34,649 nt of DNA. It comes from Piscirickettsia salmonis LF-89 = ATCC VR-1361. GTDB taxonomy: Bacteria; Pseudomonadota; Gammaproteobacteria; Piscirickettsiales; Piscirickettsiaceae. The number at the start of each line of letters is the position of its first letter. Position 1 is the first letter of the stretch. The translations under genes and the position numbers were made by a program. The DNA lies in NCBI RefSeq assembly GCF_000297215.2, contig NZ_AMFF02000105.1, positions 1 through 34,649 of the forward strand, written 5' to 3'. This document shows positions 9,527 to 18,639 of the stretch, piece after piece. The notes below the pieces were generated by a model that had not been told where the DNA came from, did not search any database, and saw nothing but the letters and a program-made list of their open reading frames with translations.

Positions 9527-11080
9527 CTAAATCAACTGCAATGCTAATGGCTTGATATGTTTCGCTTGACTTAAAACAGCATCACTCATTCTTAGACTAA
9601 TTTCACGAGCGGTTAAACTCGCAAGTTCATCACTAAATTGACTCTGCTCAAATGCTTTATGCACCGATCGATCTGCCTTTTCAAGCCGGGCAATTTGATC
9701 GCTAATGCTTGCCTTTAAACTGGCGACAAACTCTGAAATCTTATTTAGACTTATCAAAGCACCTTCTGAGACACTCACCGTCGATCTGGCTGAAACTATA
9801 TCTTCAACAGTCACATCATCTAACGCATGAAACACTGCAGGGTTAAACCCTGAATTAGCAAAAACACTTTGATTCACCCCATCACCTTGAATAGAAAAAC
9901 TCACCTGACTCTCCAAACGCACATGCCCTGCGACCATCGCTGAGCGGTTTAGTGTAGTCTCTCCAAGCAAAGTCACCTTATTATCATTACTACTATCATC
10001 ACTTTTGCTTATTAACATTAAATCAGGACCATAAGGACCACTTTGATAGTCACTCAACTGTATGTTTGCCCCAGTAGCATGGCTTAAACGAATCTGATTT
10101 TTTTCTGCAATCGAAGTAAATTCAGCTATAATCCCTGTTTGATCAGTCACTGAGTTAATTTGATCTAACAAAACGGTCAAATCACCCTCATCACTTATCG
10201 CCACCTCTATCAATTGGCTATTCGCATAATTGCCTAGCGTGGCTCCATCACCAGAGGCCAAATTAAAGCTCACTAGCGTTGATGCACTGATATTTTCAAG
10301 CTTTAAATCAACATGTGTTTGAGCAGACGCACTCACCGCGGTTTTTTCAGTCACTTGATTGATCAAACGAGAAACCCCTTCTGCAGATAGATCACTAACG
10401 AGACTTATATTTAAACCTTTATCTTTTTCATCACCACTCATCTTGAACTGATCACTATTAATCATTAATTTCTGCGCGGCTATGCCGTTAGAGACAGTAA
10501 TCGAACTGGAAGGATTTAAAATTTGATTGGTCAAACTGCTCCCTGTTGTATCTAACACATAACGGCCTAATTGACGGCCCTGAGTATCACCAATTAAGAT
10601 ATTCAATGTTTCTGTGCTTAAGTTATCATCAAATAAAAAATAGCCAGCGAAACTACCATCCAATAATTTCGCTTGATTAAACACTGTTTGATTAGCAATA
10701 TACTCATAACGTACTAGATTAGCTCTAACACTTTGATTTAATATCACGCGCTCATCTACCGTTTTAGCAATAGCACTCGCTTCTTCTGCACTTGCTTTAA
10801 CCGCTTTTACTAAATTAATCTGCTCAGATAATGCACCTGCAGCAATTTCACTTATAGAAAGAGCGCCATTTGCACTTTGTATCGCAAACATACGCAGTAA
10901 TACCTTTGCCTCAACATGTGAACGCGAGCTAATTGCAGCATGTTTTAAATGATCAGTAGAACCTGCGTCTTTAAACGCCACCGCCAAAGCGCTCTTTGCA
11001 TTACTAGACAATACCGCTCGAGCATCTGGAAACTTCATATTGATGGCATCAATTTTCATATTAATCAATGAACTTTCCAT
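9527..11080 (-). CDS. divergent flagellin-like protein (flagellin 3)
   Basis: This 517-residue protein is a distant paralogue of the two flagellins further along. Shared landmarks are a helical D1-like stretch (ANGALSISEIAAGALSEQIN against the flagellins' DGISVVQTASSAI...), the LLDGSFAGY segment matching LLDGSFAGK of flagellin 2, a central Flagellin_IN-like domain, and a C-terminal helix (REISLRMSDAVLSQAKHI) in place of the TANLSKLQILSQVGTAMLAQANQ block. The highly conserved N-terminal segment (RLATGKRINSPADDAAGYAI in flagellin 2) cannot be found, and the RGRIEDADFA motif is lost. It has no cysteine. GAGG lies 7 bases before the ATG and a sigma-28-like promoter precedes it. It may be a minor filament, junction or cap-related subunit, or a decaying flagellin; the open frame favours a working gene. 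Confidence 0.75.
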   Translation of the reverse strand: MESSLINMKIDAINMKFPDARAVLSSNAKSALAVAFKDAGSTDHLKHAAISSRSHVEAKVLLRMFAIQSANGALSISEIAAGALSEQINLVKAVKASAEEASAIAKTVDERVILNQSVRANLVRYEYIANQTVFNQAKLLDGSFAGYFLFDDNLSTETLNILIGDTQGRQLGRYVLDTTGSSLTNQILNPSSSITVSNGIAAQKLMINSDQFKMSGDEKDKGLNISLVSDLSAEGVSRLINQVTEKTAVSASAQTHVDLKLENISASTLVSFNLASGDGATLGNYANSQLIEVAISDEGDLTVLLDQINSVTDQTGIIAEFTSIAEKNQIRLSHATGANIQLSDYQSGPYGPDLMLISKSDDSSNDNKVTLLGETTLNRSAMVAGHVRLESQVSFSIQGDGVNQSVFANSGFNPAVFHALDDVTVEDIVSARSTVSVSEGALISLNKISEFVASLKASISDQIARLEKADRSVHKAFEQSQFSDELASLTAREISLRMSDAVLSQAKHIKPLALQLI

Positions 11081-11140
11081 ACCCCAGCCTCATTGCAAAC
11101 ATCAAACCATTTGACCGTTAAAGTCATAGCAAGTTGCTCT
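11081..11140 (-). promoter_or_regulatory. leader of flagellin 3 with ribosome binding site
   Basis: The leader downstream of the sigma-28-like promoter contains a minus-strand GAGG 7 bases before the ATG. This supports the start of flagellin 3 at 11080 over the internal Met codons at positions 8 and 15. Confidence 0.45.
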
Positions 11141-11166
11141 GAGTCGGCAGATTTCAGCAAACTTTA
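11141..11166 (-). promoter_or_regulatory. sigma-28 (FliA)-type promoter of flagellin 3
   Basis: The minus strand reads TAAAGTTT (11159-11166), identical to the FliA -35 consensus, then a 10-base spacer and GCCGACTC (11141-11148), six of eight bases of the GCCGATAA -10. The spacer is one base shorter than usual, so activity may be reduced. Confidence 0.55.
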
Positions 11167-11203
11167 GCATAATTTAACCAACTGATAGAGCTATATTCTT
11201 AAA

Positions 11204-11335
11204 TTATAGCGCTCAACGAATAGTTTCTGACATTGACTTCATTACTTGACTAAGCGCTGTCTCTAAATCGTTTTTCCTTATTGTATTTTTTAACCTACTG
11301 ATAGTATGTCAGAAACTGTTGATCGAGCGCTATAA
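11204..11335. mobile_element. 132-bp MITE-like element
   Basis: Two 30-base ends are inverted copies of each other. TTATAGCGCTC (11204-11214) and AGTTTCTGACAT (11222-11233) on the left recur as reverse complements at 11325-11335 and 11306-11317; only the 7 bases between the two blocks differ. The interior of about 72 bases has no ORF. TA dinucleotides at both extremes would suit an IS630/Tc1-type target duplication, but the exact border is ambiguous. It lies between flagellin 3 and the first GT41-like gene, 38 bases beyond the flagellin 3 promoter. Confidence 0.65.
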
Positions 11336-11457
11336 CACATTTATTAGTGAGTAAGTCCAAGTTAGCTTCTTGATAAATCAAAAGTTTGCTTATAAGCCAC
11401 TCGTGCACTATAGGACTTAAAGAGCCCAGACTTTACCAAAACCAGAGTAAGCCAATA

Positions 11458-13632
11458 ATGTCAGCGATTGATAACAACCAACAACTCTCGAAATACCATC
11501 AAAAAGTTACAGAACTAGTGAGCCAACACCAACAAGGGCTAAATTTAGAAAAAATCACCAATATTATCAATAAAATTTATACACTTTCAACACGCCATCA
11601 TGGCCAGCAAACCCAGCTGAGTCACTACAATCAGCTCATTAGTTTCTTACAACAGGCTTTAGCTAAAAAAAACAGTAAAACACTGCACCAGGCTCTGTTG
11701 CACTGCTATATCACATTTGATCAAATAAGTTCAGGAATCGCATTTTATCAAAGCTTAAAGGTCAGTTTTGATAAGCATCTTATGCTAGCAAAACTCTTTA
11801 AAAAGCAAAATCAAGAAACTCAACACTATATTTATCATTTGGAAAAGGCGTTTTTCTTCAATATTCATGATGATGCTTTGCTTACACTTATTGCTGAAAC
11901 CTATTCAAAAAACAAACAACACCTTGAGCTTCTAAGCTTTTATAATAAGTTACTCGAAAGAACACCCCACTCAGCAAAACTCTATTCATTACGCAGCGGT
12001 GTACTCATGAATCTTAATACATATAATCCCGCACGCGAGTCTGCCTCTCAAGCAATCCGGCTTGGTGCAGCAAACGACTTAGCAACTGCATCACACACCT
12101 TAACCAATGCACTGCTCTCTGGAGTCAATATAGATGAGATTGCTCGATTGCTTAAGGAAACAAAAAAACAAAACTATAATAACCATGTAATTACTCACTC
12201 AAGTATTATTAACTCACCTTCAACTTTTTTTTGTCAAGACCAACATATAAAATATGTTTTACTAAAACTAGACAAAAATCAACCGTATAAAAACATTATT
12301 ATTAATAATATTTACCCTCAAATACTTGACCATAATATTGATATAGAAAAAAAAATGTCAGAAACTTTAAATACAATTCATCAAAATAAGTATAAAATTA
12401 ATCTTGAAAAAGCGATACAAGAACAAAGAATCGCCTGCTTGCCCAGGCCATCGTTTTTTATGGAGTATTATAATTTAGATGAAGTAAAGCTAAAAAACTT
12501 TAGAGAAGCATTTTCAACACTCTACCAGCAAGAAAGAGAACGTCCACCCCATGTACATTCTAAAAATATAATCATATTCTGCGATCGTGCCTTGCCACTC
12601 TTCTTAAAGCACTTTAAAAGCCTATTAAACACCTGGAGTTATGATAAAAACCTATATATTGCCATCAATCCAGCATTTAAAAGCTTATTTAAAGCCAATG
12701 TTAACAACAACCACTGCCAACCATTATATATTAATGAAAAACATATTATCGATGATATTAAAAAGCTAAAGCCTGATCTAATCTTCTATTTTGAAATAGG
12801 CACGTCACCATTAAACTATATACTACCTTATTTAAGGCTATCATATACTCAAGCAACTGGCCTTGGCATTTCTTCATCAACAGGCCAACCTTCAATTGAT
12901 TATATGCTACAGCAAAGCACTCTTTTACAAGAAGCTCAAGTCAATCACTTATATTCAGAAAAAATTATTTTTTCAAAAAATATCATCTTACAAAAACCAG
13001 ACTTAAAGCTCACCCTCGAACCCGAGGGCTTGCCCTGTGGCAATATCTACATGTTTCACCATTATCACTTTAAAATCCATCCAGATATGGATGAAATAAT
13101 TAAAAGCATCATATTACTCGATCCAAATTCCTGTATTATCATAGGCTATATGCCAACCTATGCCACTGTCCAAGCCATACAACAGCGCTTACTTCATAGC
13201 CTAGGTGATCAATTATACAAACAACATATTTATATTATGAAAGGTCAAAGCATGGAACAATTACTCGCTATTACAAAAAAAGCTGATGTTGCCCTTGATA
13301 CTTTTTATTTTGGCATGGGGACAACCGCATTAGAATGCATATACAGTAATCTACCTATTATTAGCTATCCCTCTTCATCAAAAACCCATATCAGCCGAGT
13401 AGTTCAAGAAATATATATCAAGCTAGACTCTCATCTTATTAAAGATTATTGTATTGCTAACAGCAAAAGCGACTATATTAGTAAAGCGATTCAAATCGCA
13501 ACAAACAAAGACCTTAATATAAAAATAAAAAATGAAATAAAATTAAATCTACATAAAATCAATCAAAATAAAATAAAAAATAACAACCAAAGTATAGAGG
13601 ATATTATTTACTCAATCAGTGAAGAAATCTAA
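11458..13632 (+). CDS. TPR-like / GT41 (O-GlcNAc transferase-like) glycosyltransferase 1
   Basis: From the ATG at 11458 the product has 724 residues; an upstream TTG frame has no support. The N-terminal half is helical with degenerate TPR-like repeats (for example 145-215). The C-terminal half from about 365 resembles bacterial SPINDLY/OGT enzymes: GLG...STGQPSIDY (468-482), YSEKII (499-504), a GNIYMFHHYHFKIH block (528-541) whose Lys539 aligns with the UDP-binding Lys of OGT (human K842), then KKADVALDTFYFGMGTT (607-623). The family usually has His before the two Thr; here it is Gly. It is likely a cytoplasmic O-glycosyltransferase acting on flagellin Ser/Thr. A paralogue lies at 22779, on the other side of the flagellin-fliDST block. 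It ends convergently, overlapping the next gene by 4 bases. Confidence 0.78.
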   Translation: MSAIDNNQQLSKYHQKVTELVSQHQQGLNLEKITNIINKIYTLSTRHHGQQTQLSHYNQLISFLQQALAKKNSKTLHQALLHCYITFDQISSGIAFYQSLKVSFDKHLMLAKLFKKQNQETQHYIYHLEKAFFFNIHDDALLTLIAETYSKNKQHLELLSFYNKLLERTPHSAKLYSLRSGVLMNLNTYNPARESASQAIRLGAANDLATASHTLTNALLSGVNIDEIARLLKETKKQNYNNHVITHSSIINSPSTFFCQDQHIKYVLLKLDKNQPYKNIIINNIYPQILDHNIDIEKKMSETLNTIHQNKYKINLEKAIQEQRIACLPRPSFFMEYYNLDEVKLKNFREAFSTLYQQERERPPHVHSKNIIIFCDRALPLFLKHFKSLLNTWSYDKNLYIAINPAFKSLFKANVNNNHCQPLYINEKHIIDDIKKLKPDLIFYFEIGTSPLNYILPYLRLSYTQATGLGISSSTGQPSIDYMLQQSTLLQEAQVNHLYSEKIIFSKNIILQKPDLKLTLEPEGLPCGNIYMFHHYHFKIHPDMDEIIKSIILLDPNSCIIIGYMPTYATVQAIQQRLLHSLGDQLYKQHIYIMKGQSMEQLLAITKKADVALDTFYFGMGTTALECIYSNLPIISYPSSSKTHISRVVQEIYIKLDSHLIKDYCIANSKSDYISKAIQIATNKDLNIKIKNEIKLNLHKINQNKIKNNNQSIEDIIYSISEEI

Positions 13633-14303
13633 CTAAAATCTGGCAGATCCTCAACATGCCAAAGTGCCATCACTAAATACTGCTGTACTGATCCGAATAA
13701 CAAAACAGGATCAGGAAGGTTAAATGGTGGCAAAAATAAGTTGACAATTCTTCCCATAAGATAACCCTGCTCATAGCCCACGGGCACATCTTCATTGGTT
13801 CCTGGTACGTCGATATTTACCTGATTACCTCCAAGTACAGGAATAACCGGTGTAAAATAGCTATTTGCCATAAAGTACTTAGCTCCACTTTTTTTTATAT
13901 TCGCAATCACCTGTTTTACATTGTCATTGGAAATATGCAAAAACAACTCTTTACAAAAAATTAAATCTGCAGTTGGGCAAGGGTCATTAATCATATCCAG
14001 GTGCATAAACACTCTATTCGCTGCCCCATATTGCTGCTGATTTTTCTTGATAAGAGACTGGACGATATCTCCGCCTATATACTGAGTGTTACCAAAATCA
14101 ACTTCTTGCATAAAATTAAAATCACCACAGGGAACATCACAAAAGCTTTCTATAGCAAGATTTTTGCAAATAAACTCTACCCCCTTTCTAATATGAGCTG
14201 TTGCTGCTAAAGTTGACCCTGGCCCTGATGACGACTCATTATCTCCCCAAGATAAATCATTATTTTCATAAACTTCAGTAAATATCTTCTCATTGTTTTT
14301 CAT
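13629..14303 (-). CDS. class I SAM-dependent methyltransferase
   Basis: The 224-residue protein has motif I FCDVPCGDFNFMQEV followed by YIGGDIVQSLI (the acidic end of strand 2) and DLIFCKELFLHIS (motif IV region). An upstream SGPGSTLAATAHIRKGVEF segment is typical of a small bacterial methyltransferase subfamily. The ATG at 14303 was chosen because GGA lies before it; the longer frame would need a TTG. It follows the TPR-methyltransferase by about 25 bases at the end of the flaG-fliD-fliS-fliT unit, so a role in modifying flagellin or its glycan is plausible. The acceptor is unknown. Confidence 0.8.
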   Translation of the reverse strand: MKNNEKIFTEVYENNDLSWGDNESSSGPGSTLAATAHIRKGVEFICKNLAIESFCDVPCGDFNFMQEVDFGNTQYIGGDIVQSLIKKNQQQYGAANRVFMHLDMINDPCPTADLIFCKELFLHISNDNVKQVIANIKKSGAKYFMANSYFTPVIPVLGGNQVNIDVPGTNEDVPVGYEQGYLMGRIVNLFLPPFNLPDPVLLFGSVQQYLVMALWHVEDLPDFS

Positions 14304-14328
14304 AAAAATTCCAAATAGAGGCAATCAC

Positions 14329-16320
14329 TTATTTCTTTTTGCACCAAAACTGATACATGCCATAAAATGAGTCTTCATTATTAGTTTCAAATTCACTCCA
14401 GCAATCAAGATCAAATAACTTTGACTCATCATTATCAAACTCAGTTAAAAACTTACTGCGCAAGTCTTTTGAAATATGAAAACCCATAAATTCAAGATTT
14501 AATTTTATTAGCATTTCTTTAATCTTTAGTAAAGTAAATTGCTCTTCTTGAACATGAGCGACCAAATCTCGAAACGTGCTAGCACTATAAAAATCAGACC
14601 ATTTTAAAAATTTTTTATAAAAAGAATTTTTATGATTTAACATGCTCAATCTTATTTCATACAACTTTTTAATATCATAATTATCAGTTTCATTTTGATA
14701 CTCTTGCCTAAATCGATTAATAGCGCTTCTAGCTATAGAACTATATAGACCTATTTTAATCACACCTCCTGGCTCTAAAATATTAACTAAATTCGCCCAC
14801 CCTCTGAAAGGCTCTTTAAGATGATGAAGCACGCCAACACACTCGATATAATCAAATGTACCAAAACAGTCCTGATCAAGGTTAAGCAAGTCTTGCTGAT
14901 AAAAATGAATATCTTTTAACTTAGACTGATTCGCCATATATTTGGCATACTGAAGAGAATGAATACTGATATCTATTGCAATCATTTCTTTATATAACGT
15001 ATTTTTGCAAAAACCAACAACTTGCTTACCTGTCCCACAACCCGCAATTAATACCTTTGGCTTATGCTTATTATTAAAAAACTGAGTCTTCTCGTTATGA
15101 CAAAAATTATTTAATATGTCGATTAATGGCATTTTACTCGTTAAGTAATTATTATATGTCCAACGTGGATACGGGTTTTCCTCATACATTTCCTTGACTA
15201 ACACACTATCATTGCTCACCTGTAAATAGCTATCAATATCAATTAACTTGATTTTTTGGCTAATATTGATGACTTCAACCATGCTTTTTATATGCATATT
15301 ATTATCAAAATCAAGACAAACTTTATCAAGGTACTCTTGTGATCTTTCAAAAAACATAAAACAGGCTAAGTTATAATAGCTGTGATTTATCTCTTTTATT
15401 TTATTTAAATTATTAGTATCTGCGTCATCATAAAAGAATATATATTCACATTTCCACGCTTGCTTTGATATAACAGAGATGACAAAAAATAGTTTATCAG
15501 AGCATTCGCCTCCTTGCAGAATAAAATCAAGCACTACTTTTCTTGCCTGTATTAAAAATAGCTCTAAAAAACTGCTGTTCATTTGAAATTTTTCAAGATA
15601 GTAATAGACTACTTTTGTATTTAAAGTAATGACAATATCATCTAAAGTGATTTCTTCAGTTTTTCTCTGTTGCAGTTCAATAAAACCTTGACTTTCAACA
15701 ATCAACATGTGCACCACATGCTTAATCTGATCAAGCCCCCCTCGATCTTTCTCTAAAATGCACTCAATATCATTAATAATATTATCAACTTCTAAAATAT
15801 CACTGGTTGCCATGATAGAAATCATATATAAATACAATGCATATATAGCGTTATTTTCATAATTTGACTGTTTAATAAATACATTAACTAAATTATACAG
15901 TGCAGCCCTAGAGATCTGACTATTTTTTTTGTGATTAATTTCACTAATCATCTTAATCGCTGTTTTTTTATACTCTATTAAATGACTTGGCTTATTTTCA
16001 TATAAAATTGCAAAAAGAATGCTTTTAATACAGTCTAAATATTTATTATCATAATAAAGGCAAACGGCCAAATCATAAAAAGTCGTTGACTTTTTATTAA
16101 CAGAAATCGCTTTATCAAAGAACACAGAAGCAGAGTTATAGTCTTGCCTGTCAAATGATATTTTCCCTAACAAAACCCAAGCATCATCAACAACATTACC
16201 ATCCTTCTGTTTAATCTCATCTTCAATTAATGTCAGTGCCTGATCTAGATTGCCATTCGCATACTCTAAATATGCTTTTTTTATTTTTTTGTTTTTTGAT
16301 TTTTTTAAAAAAGAGTCCAT
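14329..16320 (-). CDS. TPR-containing class I SAM methyltransferase
   Basis: This 663-residue protein has TPR-like repeats at the N-terminus (about 45-110), a long helical middle with no recognised domain, and a methyltransferase domain from about residue 375. The domain opens with MYEENPYPRW (378-387), a signature seen in TPR-methyltransferases, followed by motif I VLIAGCGTGKQ (423-433), EMIAIDIS (strand 2) and FDYIECVGVLHHL (motif IV and after). The likely substrate is a protein or protein-linked glycan recruited by the TPR. It starts 14 bases after the fliT stop and is thus part of the filament assembly operon. It is not related to the FliB flagellin lysine methylase. Confidence 0.82.
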   Translation of the reverse strand: MDSFLKKSKNKKIKKAYLEYANGNLDQALTLIEDEIKQKDGNVVDDAWVLLGKISFDRQDYNSASVFFDKAISVNKKSTTFYDLAVCLYYDNKYLDCIKSILFAILYENKPSHLIEYKKTAIKMISEINHKKNSQISRAALYNLVNVFIKQSNYENNAIYALYLYMISIMATSDILEVDNIINDIECILEKDRGGLDQIKHVVHMLIVESQGFIELQQRKTEEITLDDIVITLNTKVVYYYLEKFQMNSSFLELFLIQARKVVLDFILQGGECSDKLFFVISVISKQAWKCEYIFFYDDADTNNLNKIKEINHSYYNLACFMFFERSQEYLDKVCLDFDNNMHIKSMVEVINISQKIKLIDIDSYLQVSNDSVLVKEMYEENPYPRWTYNNYLTSKMPLIDILNNFCHNEKTQFFNNKHKPKVLIAGCGTGKQVVGFCKNTLYKEMIAIDISIHSLQYAKYMANQSKLKDIHFYQQDLLNLDQDCFGTFDYIECVGVLHHLKEPFRGWANLVNILEPGGVIKIGLYSSIARSAINRFRQEYQNETDNYDIKKLYEIRLSMLNHKNSFYKKFLKWSDFYSASTFRDLVAHVQEEQFTLLKIKEMLIKLNLEFMGFHISKDLRSKFLTEFDNDESKLFDLDCWSEFETNNEDSFYGMYQFWCKKK

Positions 16321-16334
16321 CGCTTAATTTCTCT

Positions 16335-16676
16335 TCAAGAATTTTTTAAATATTCATTCATACCTTTCATTACTTTATTAGCGTCACATAAATTTTTAGT
16401 GATATCTTCCTTCCTGTTCAAGCATATTTTCATTATCTGCTGATCTAATTCCATTAACAGCTCAATTTCTTCCGTTAAGTTTTCCTCTAAGCCACCATCT
16501 AAACTTGGATCAAAATTAGAGTCAAGATGAGAATCAGAATAAGCCACAAGCTTACTAATACATTTTGATCTTTGCATATCCATATCAATAAGTGACTCCC
16601 ACTCCCCTTCTTCTGCTTTTAAAAGCATATTTTTCATAATTATTTTCAATTCTGCTAAATCTTCCCTGATAGACAT
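16335..16676 (-). CDS. fliT: FliT-like flagellar chaperone
   Basis: The 113-residue helical protein lies directly after fliS with a 4-base gap, where FliT, the export chaperone of the filament cap FliD, is normally encoded. The WESLIDMDMQRSKCISKL stretch resembles the W..L..L...R..L pattern of the family, and the length is right. Similarity in this family is low, so the assignment depends partly on position. In enterobacteria FliT also restrains FlhDC; no such role can be inferred here. Confidence 0.7.
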   Translation of the reverse strand: MSIREDLAELKIIMKNMLLKAEEGEWESLIDMDMQRSKCISKLVAYSDSHLDSNFDPSLDGGLEENLTEEIELLMELDQQIMKICLNRKEDITKNLCDANKVMKGMNEYLKNS

Positions 16677-16680
16677 TAGT

Positions 16681-17118
16681 TTATAAATTACCCTCTTTTG
16701 ATTCTAAGCTATTCGCACTATGCTGCTCTTTTAAAAATTTTAATGCATCATCTTCAATCGCATCCCAGCCACTTTTAATTTCAGACATAGATTTAAATAC
16801 ATTATCTAAGCATTCAAGATCATTATTCATATTCGCACGTGTTAACTGGATCGACATATGTTGATATAGACTATCTAAACTTTTACTCAACCCAGCACCT
16901 TGCTCCATATCTAAACTCATCCTAAGTGCATTAACAATTTTTAGCGTTGCTTGAATCAAATCACACTTTTTTTCCACTTCATTATTTTCTATCGCACTTT
17001 TTGTCGCTAATACTCTAGACAATACGCCTTCCATCAGTAACTGAACAATACGATAAGGATTTGCATCAACCTCTGATCTGGCCACCGTACTTTTGTACTC
17101 TTGAATTCCTCTATTCAT
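16681..17118 (-). CDS. fliS: flagellin export chaperone FliS
   Basis: At 145 residues this is a full-length FliS, the cytoplasmic chaperone that keeps flagellin monomeric before export. The start MNRGIQEYKSTV, the VDANPYRIVQLLMEGVL helix, an SLDMEQGAGLSKSLDSLYQHM segment and the closing WDAI helix are typical. The ATG at 17118 has GGAG about 10 bases upstream; a longer TTG frame is not supported. It begins 25 bases after the fliD stop. Confidence 0.92.
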   Translation of the reverse strand: MNRGIQEYKSTVARSEVDANPYRIVQLLMEGVLSRVLATKSAIENNEVEKKCDLIQATLKIVNALRMSLDMEQGAGLSKSLDSLYQHMSIQLTRANMNNDLECLDNVFKSMSEIKSGWDAIEDDALKFLKEQHSANSLESKEGNL

Positions 17119-17143
17119 TGTTATCAATCTCCAAAATCACCGG

Positions 17144-18529
17144 TTAACTATTAGAAGACGATTGCTTCACAAAACCAGGTAAATTCTTTAAACTACTCTC
17201 CAAAGATGCACTGGTACTGGATAATTGACCTAGCAAGGTATCTAATGCAGTAAATTCCTTAGTCACACGCTCTTGATAACCTATAATATAAGCAGTCAAC
17301 TGAGCCGTTTCAGTACCAATTCTTTTCAGGCTATCATCTAAGCCATCCAGTTGTGACTGAAAGATCCCGGTTGCACTGGTATACGAGCTAATCACAGTGT
17401 CAATTCGCTGACCAAAGCCATTCCCTTTATCCGTTAAAAAACTAATAACTTCATCTGCATGATTTGCTAATTCACTCTCTAATTTAGACGAATCAAAACT
17501 TAAATCCCCGCTGCTGTCCATGCTAATGCCAAGCTGAGTAATATTAGTAATTTTTGTATTGACTGAAATATCATTAAACATATTGCGCATCAAGCTTCCA
17601 GTTAAACTGCGCACAATACTATCACCAAACAATGCTCCAGATTCTCGTGTTTCTGTATTATAAAAAGTTAAGTCTTTAATTTTTGTATTCAGTGCATTAT
17701 ATTGCTTAACAAAATCATTAATTACTGCACTAATACCACTATTGCTTGTAGAGATAGTCAGTTTCTCAGTTTCACCAACATTGGCTTTTACCGCTGTAAT
17801 CGAAACATTATCGATTACATTTTCAAAAGTATTGGTTGAACTTGTTGCCGTAATTCCATCAACTTGAATTGAAGCATCAGCCCCGGGAGTCGCTGCATCT
17901 GCTTCTATATTATTGACAAAGGCGGTTAAGTTTGCCGTTCCCCCTGACTCACTGATAGTCAGTGTTTTATTACCTGTAGCATTTGCAGTTAAGACTAAAT
18001 CTGAGCCTGAAACACCATTGATTACCGTGGCCGTCACGCCAACATTATCATCCGCATTATTAATTGCATCACGAATATCGCTTAACGTACTATTAGCAGC
18101 ATCTATAGAAATATCAAAACTTGAACTCTCCAGTTCAATAGTTAAAGTCGCAGTCCCTGAATCTTGTAGATTGAGTGTTGGACTAAAAGCATTACTTGAT
18201 TTTTTACTTACTGCCGTGGCCAATGCACTCACTTCAACCTCATAACTCGCAGCCACCGCCCCCTCTGATGCCGTCGCAGTAAAAACTGTTTTATCTGCCG
18301 ATGTTGCTTTATAGCTGACAAAATTTGTCGAATCTTTAAGCGCTGCTGACGCCGATGCAAAGCCTGAAGCGGTATTTTTCAGCTCGCCTAATGCTGAAAT
18401 TTCTATATCAACTGCATTTTTACGCTTTGCTAATAAAAATTCACGAGGAGCCGCTTCTGCTTGAACGAGCTGACTAATCAAGTTCTGGATATCAAGGCCA
18501 GAACCTACACCGGATACTGAAAGCCCCAT
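17144..18529 (-). CDS. fliD: flagellar filament cap FliD (hook-associated protein 2)
   Basis: The 461-residue protein begins with MGLSVSGVGSGLDIQNLISQ, the diagnostic FliD N-terminus, and ends in a coiled-coil-like region (TETAQLTAYIIGYQERVTKE) with the usual terminal helix. The middle holds a Flagellin_IN-like repeat (SDIRDAINNADDNVGVTATV). FliD caps the growing filament and guides flagellin folding. GAGGAG lies just before the ATG. It follows flaG by 110 bases with no sigma-28 site between them, so it is probably transcribed from upstream. Confidence 0.95.
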   Translation of the reverse strand: MGLSVSGVGSGLDIQNLISQLVQAEAAPREFLLAKRKNAVDIEISALGELKNTASGFASASAALKDSTNFVSYKATSADKTVFTATASEGAVAASYEVEVSALATAVSKKSSNAFSPTLNLQDSGTATLTIELESSSFDISIDAANSTLSDIRDAINNADDNVGVTATVINGVSGSDLVLTANATGNKTLTISESGGTANLTAFVNNIEADAATPGADASIQVDGITATSSTNTFENVIDNVSITAVKANVGETEKLTISTSNSGISAVINDFVKQYNALNTKIKDLTFYNTETRESGALFGDSIVRSLTGSLMRNMFNDISVNTKITNITQLGISMDSSGDLSFDSSKLESELANHADEVISFLTDKGNGFGQRIDTVISSYTSATGIFQSQLDGLDDSLKRIGTETAQLTAYIIGYQERVTKEFTALDTLLGQLSSTSASLESSLKNLPGFVKQSSSNS

Positions 18530-18639
18530 ATCAATACTCCTCTATGATTTATATATATTTCTATAAAAACCACAAAAAATGACGCAAACTTCATGCCACT
18601 CTTCACTCATTTTACTAGCTTTCATCTTACCACCTTAAT

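Noticed and set aside
11386-11457. 24-codon N-terminal extension of glycosyltransferase 1
   Set aside because: It depends on a TTG start without ribosome binding site; the ATG at 11458 gives a protein similar in length to its paralogue.
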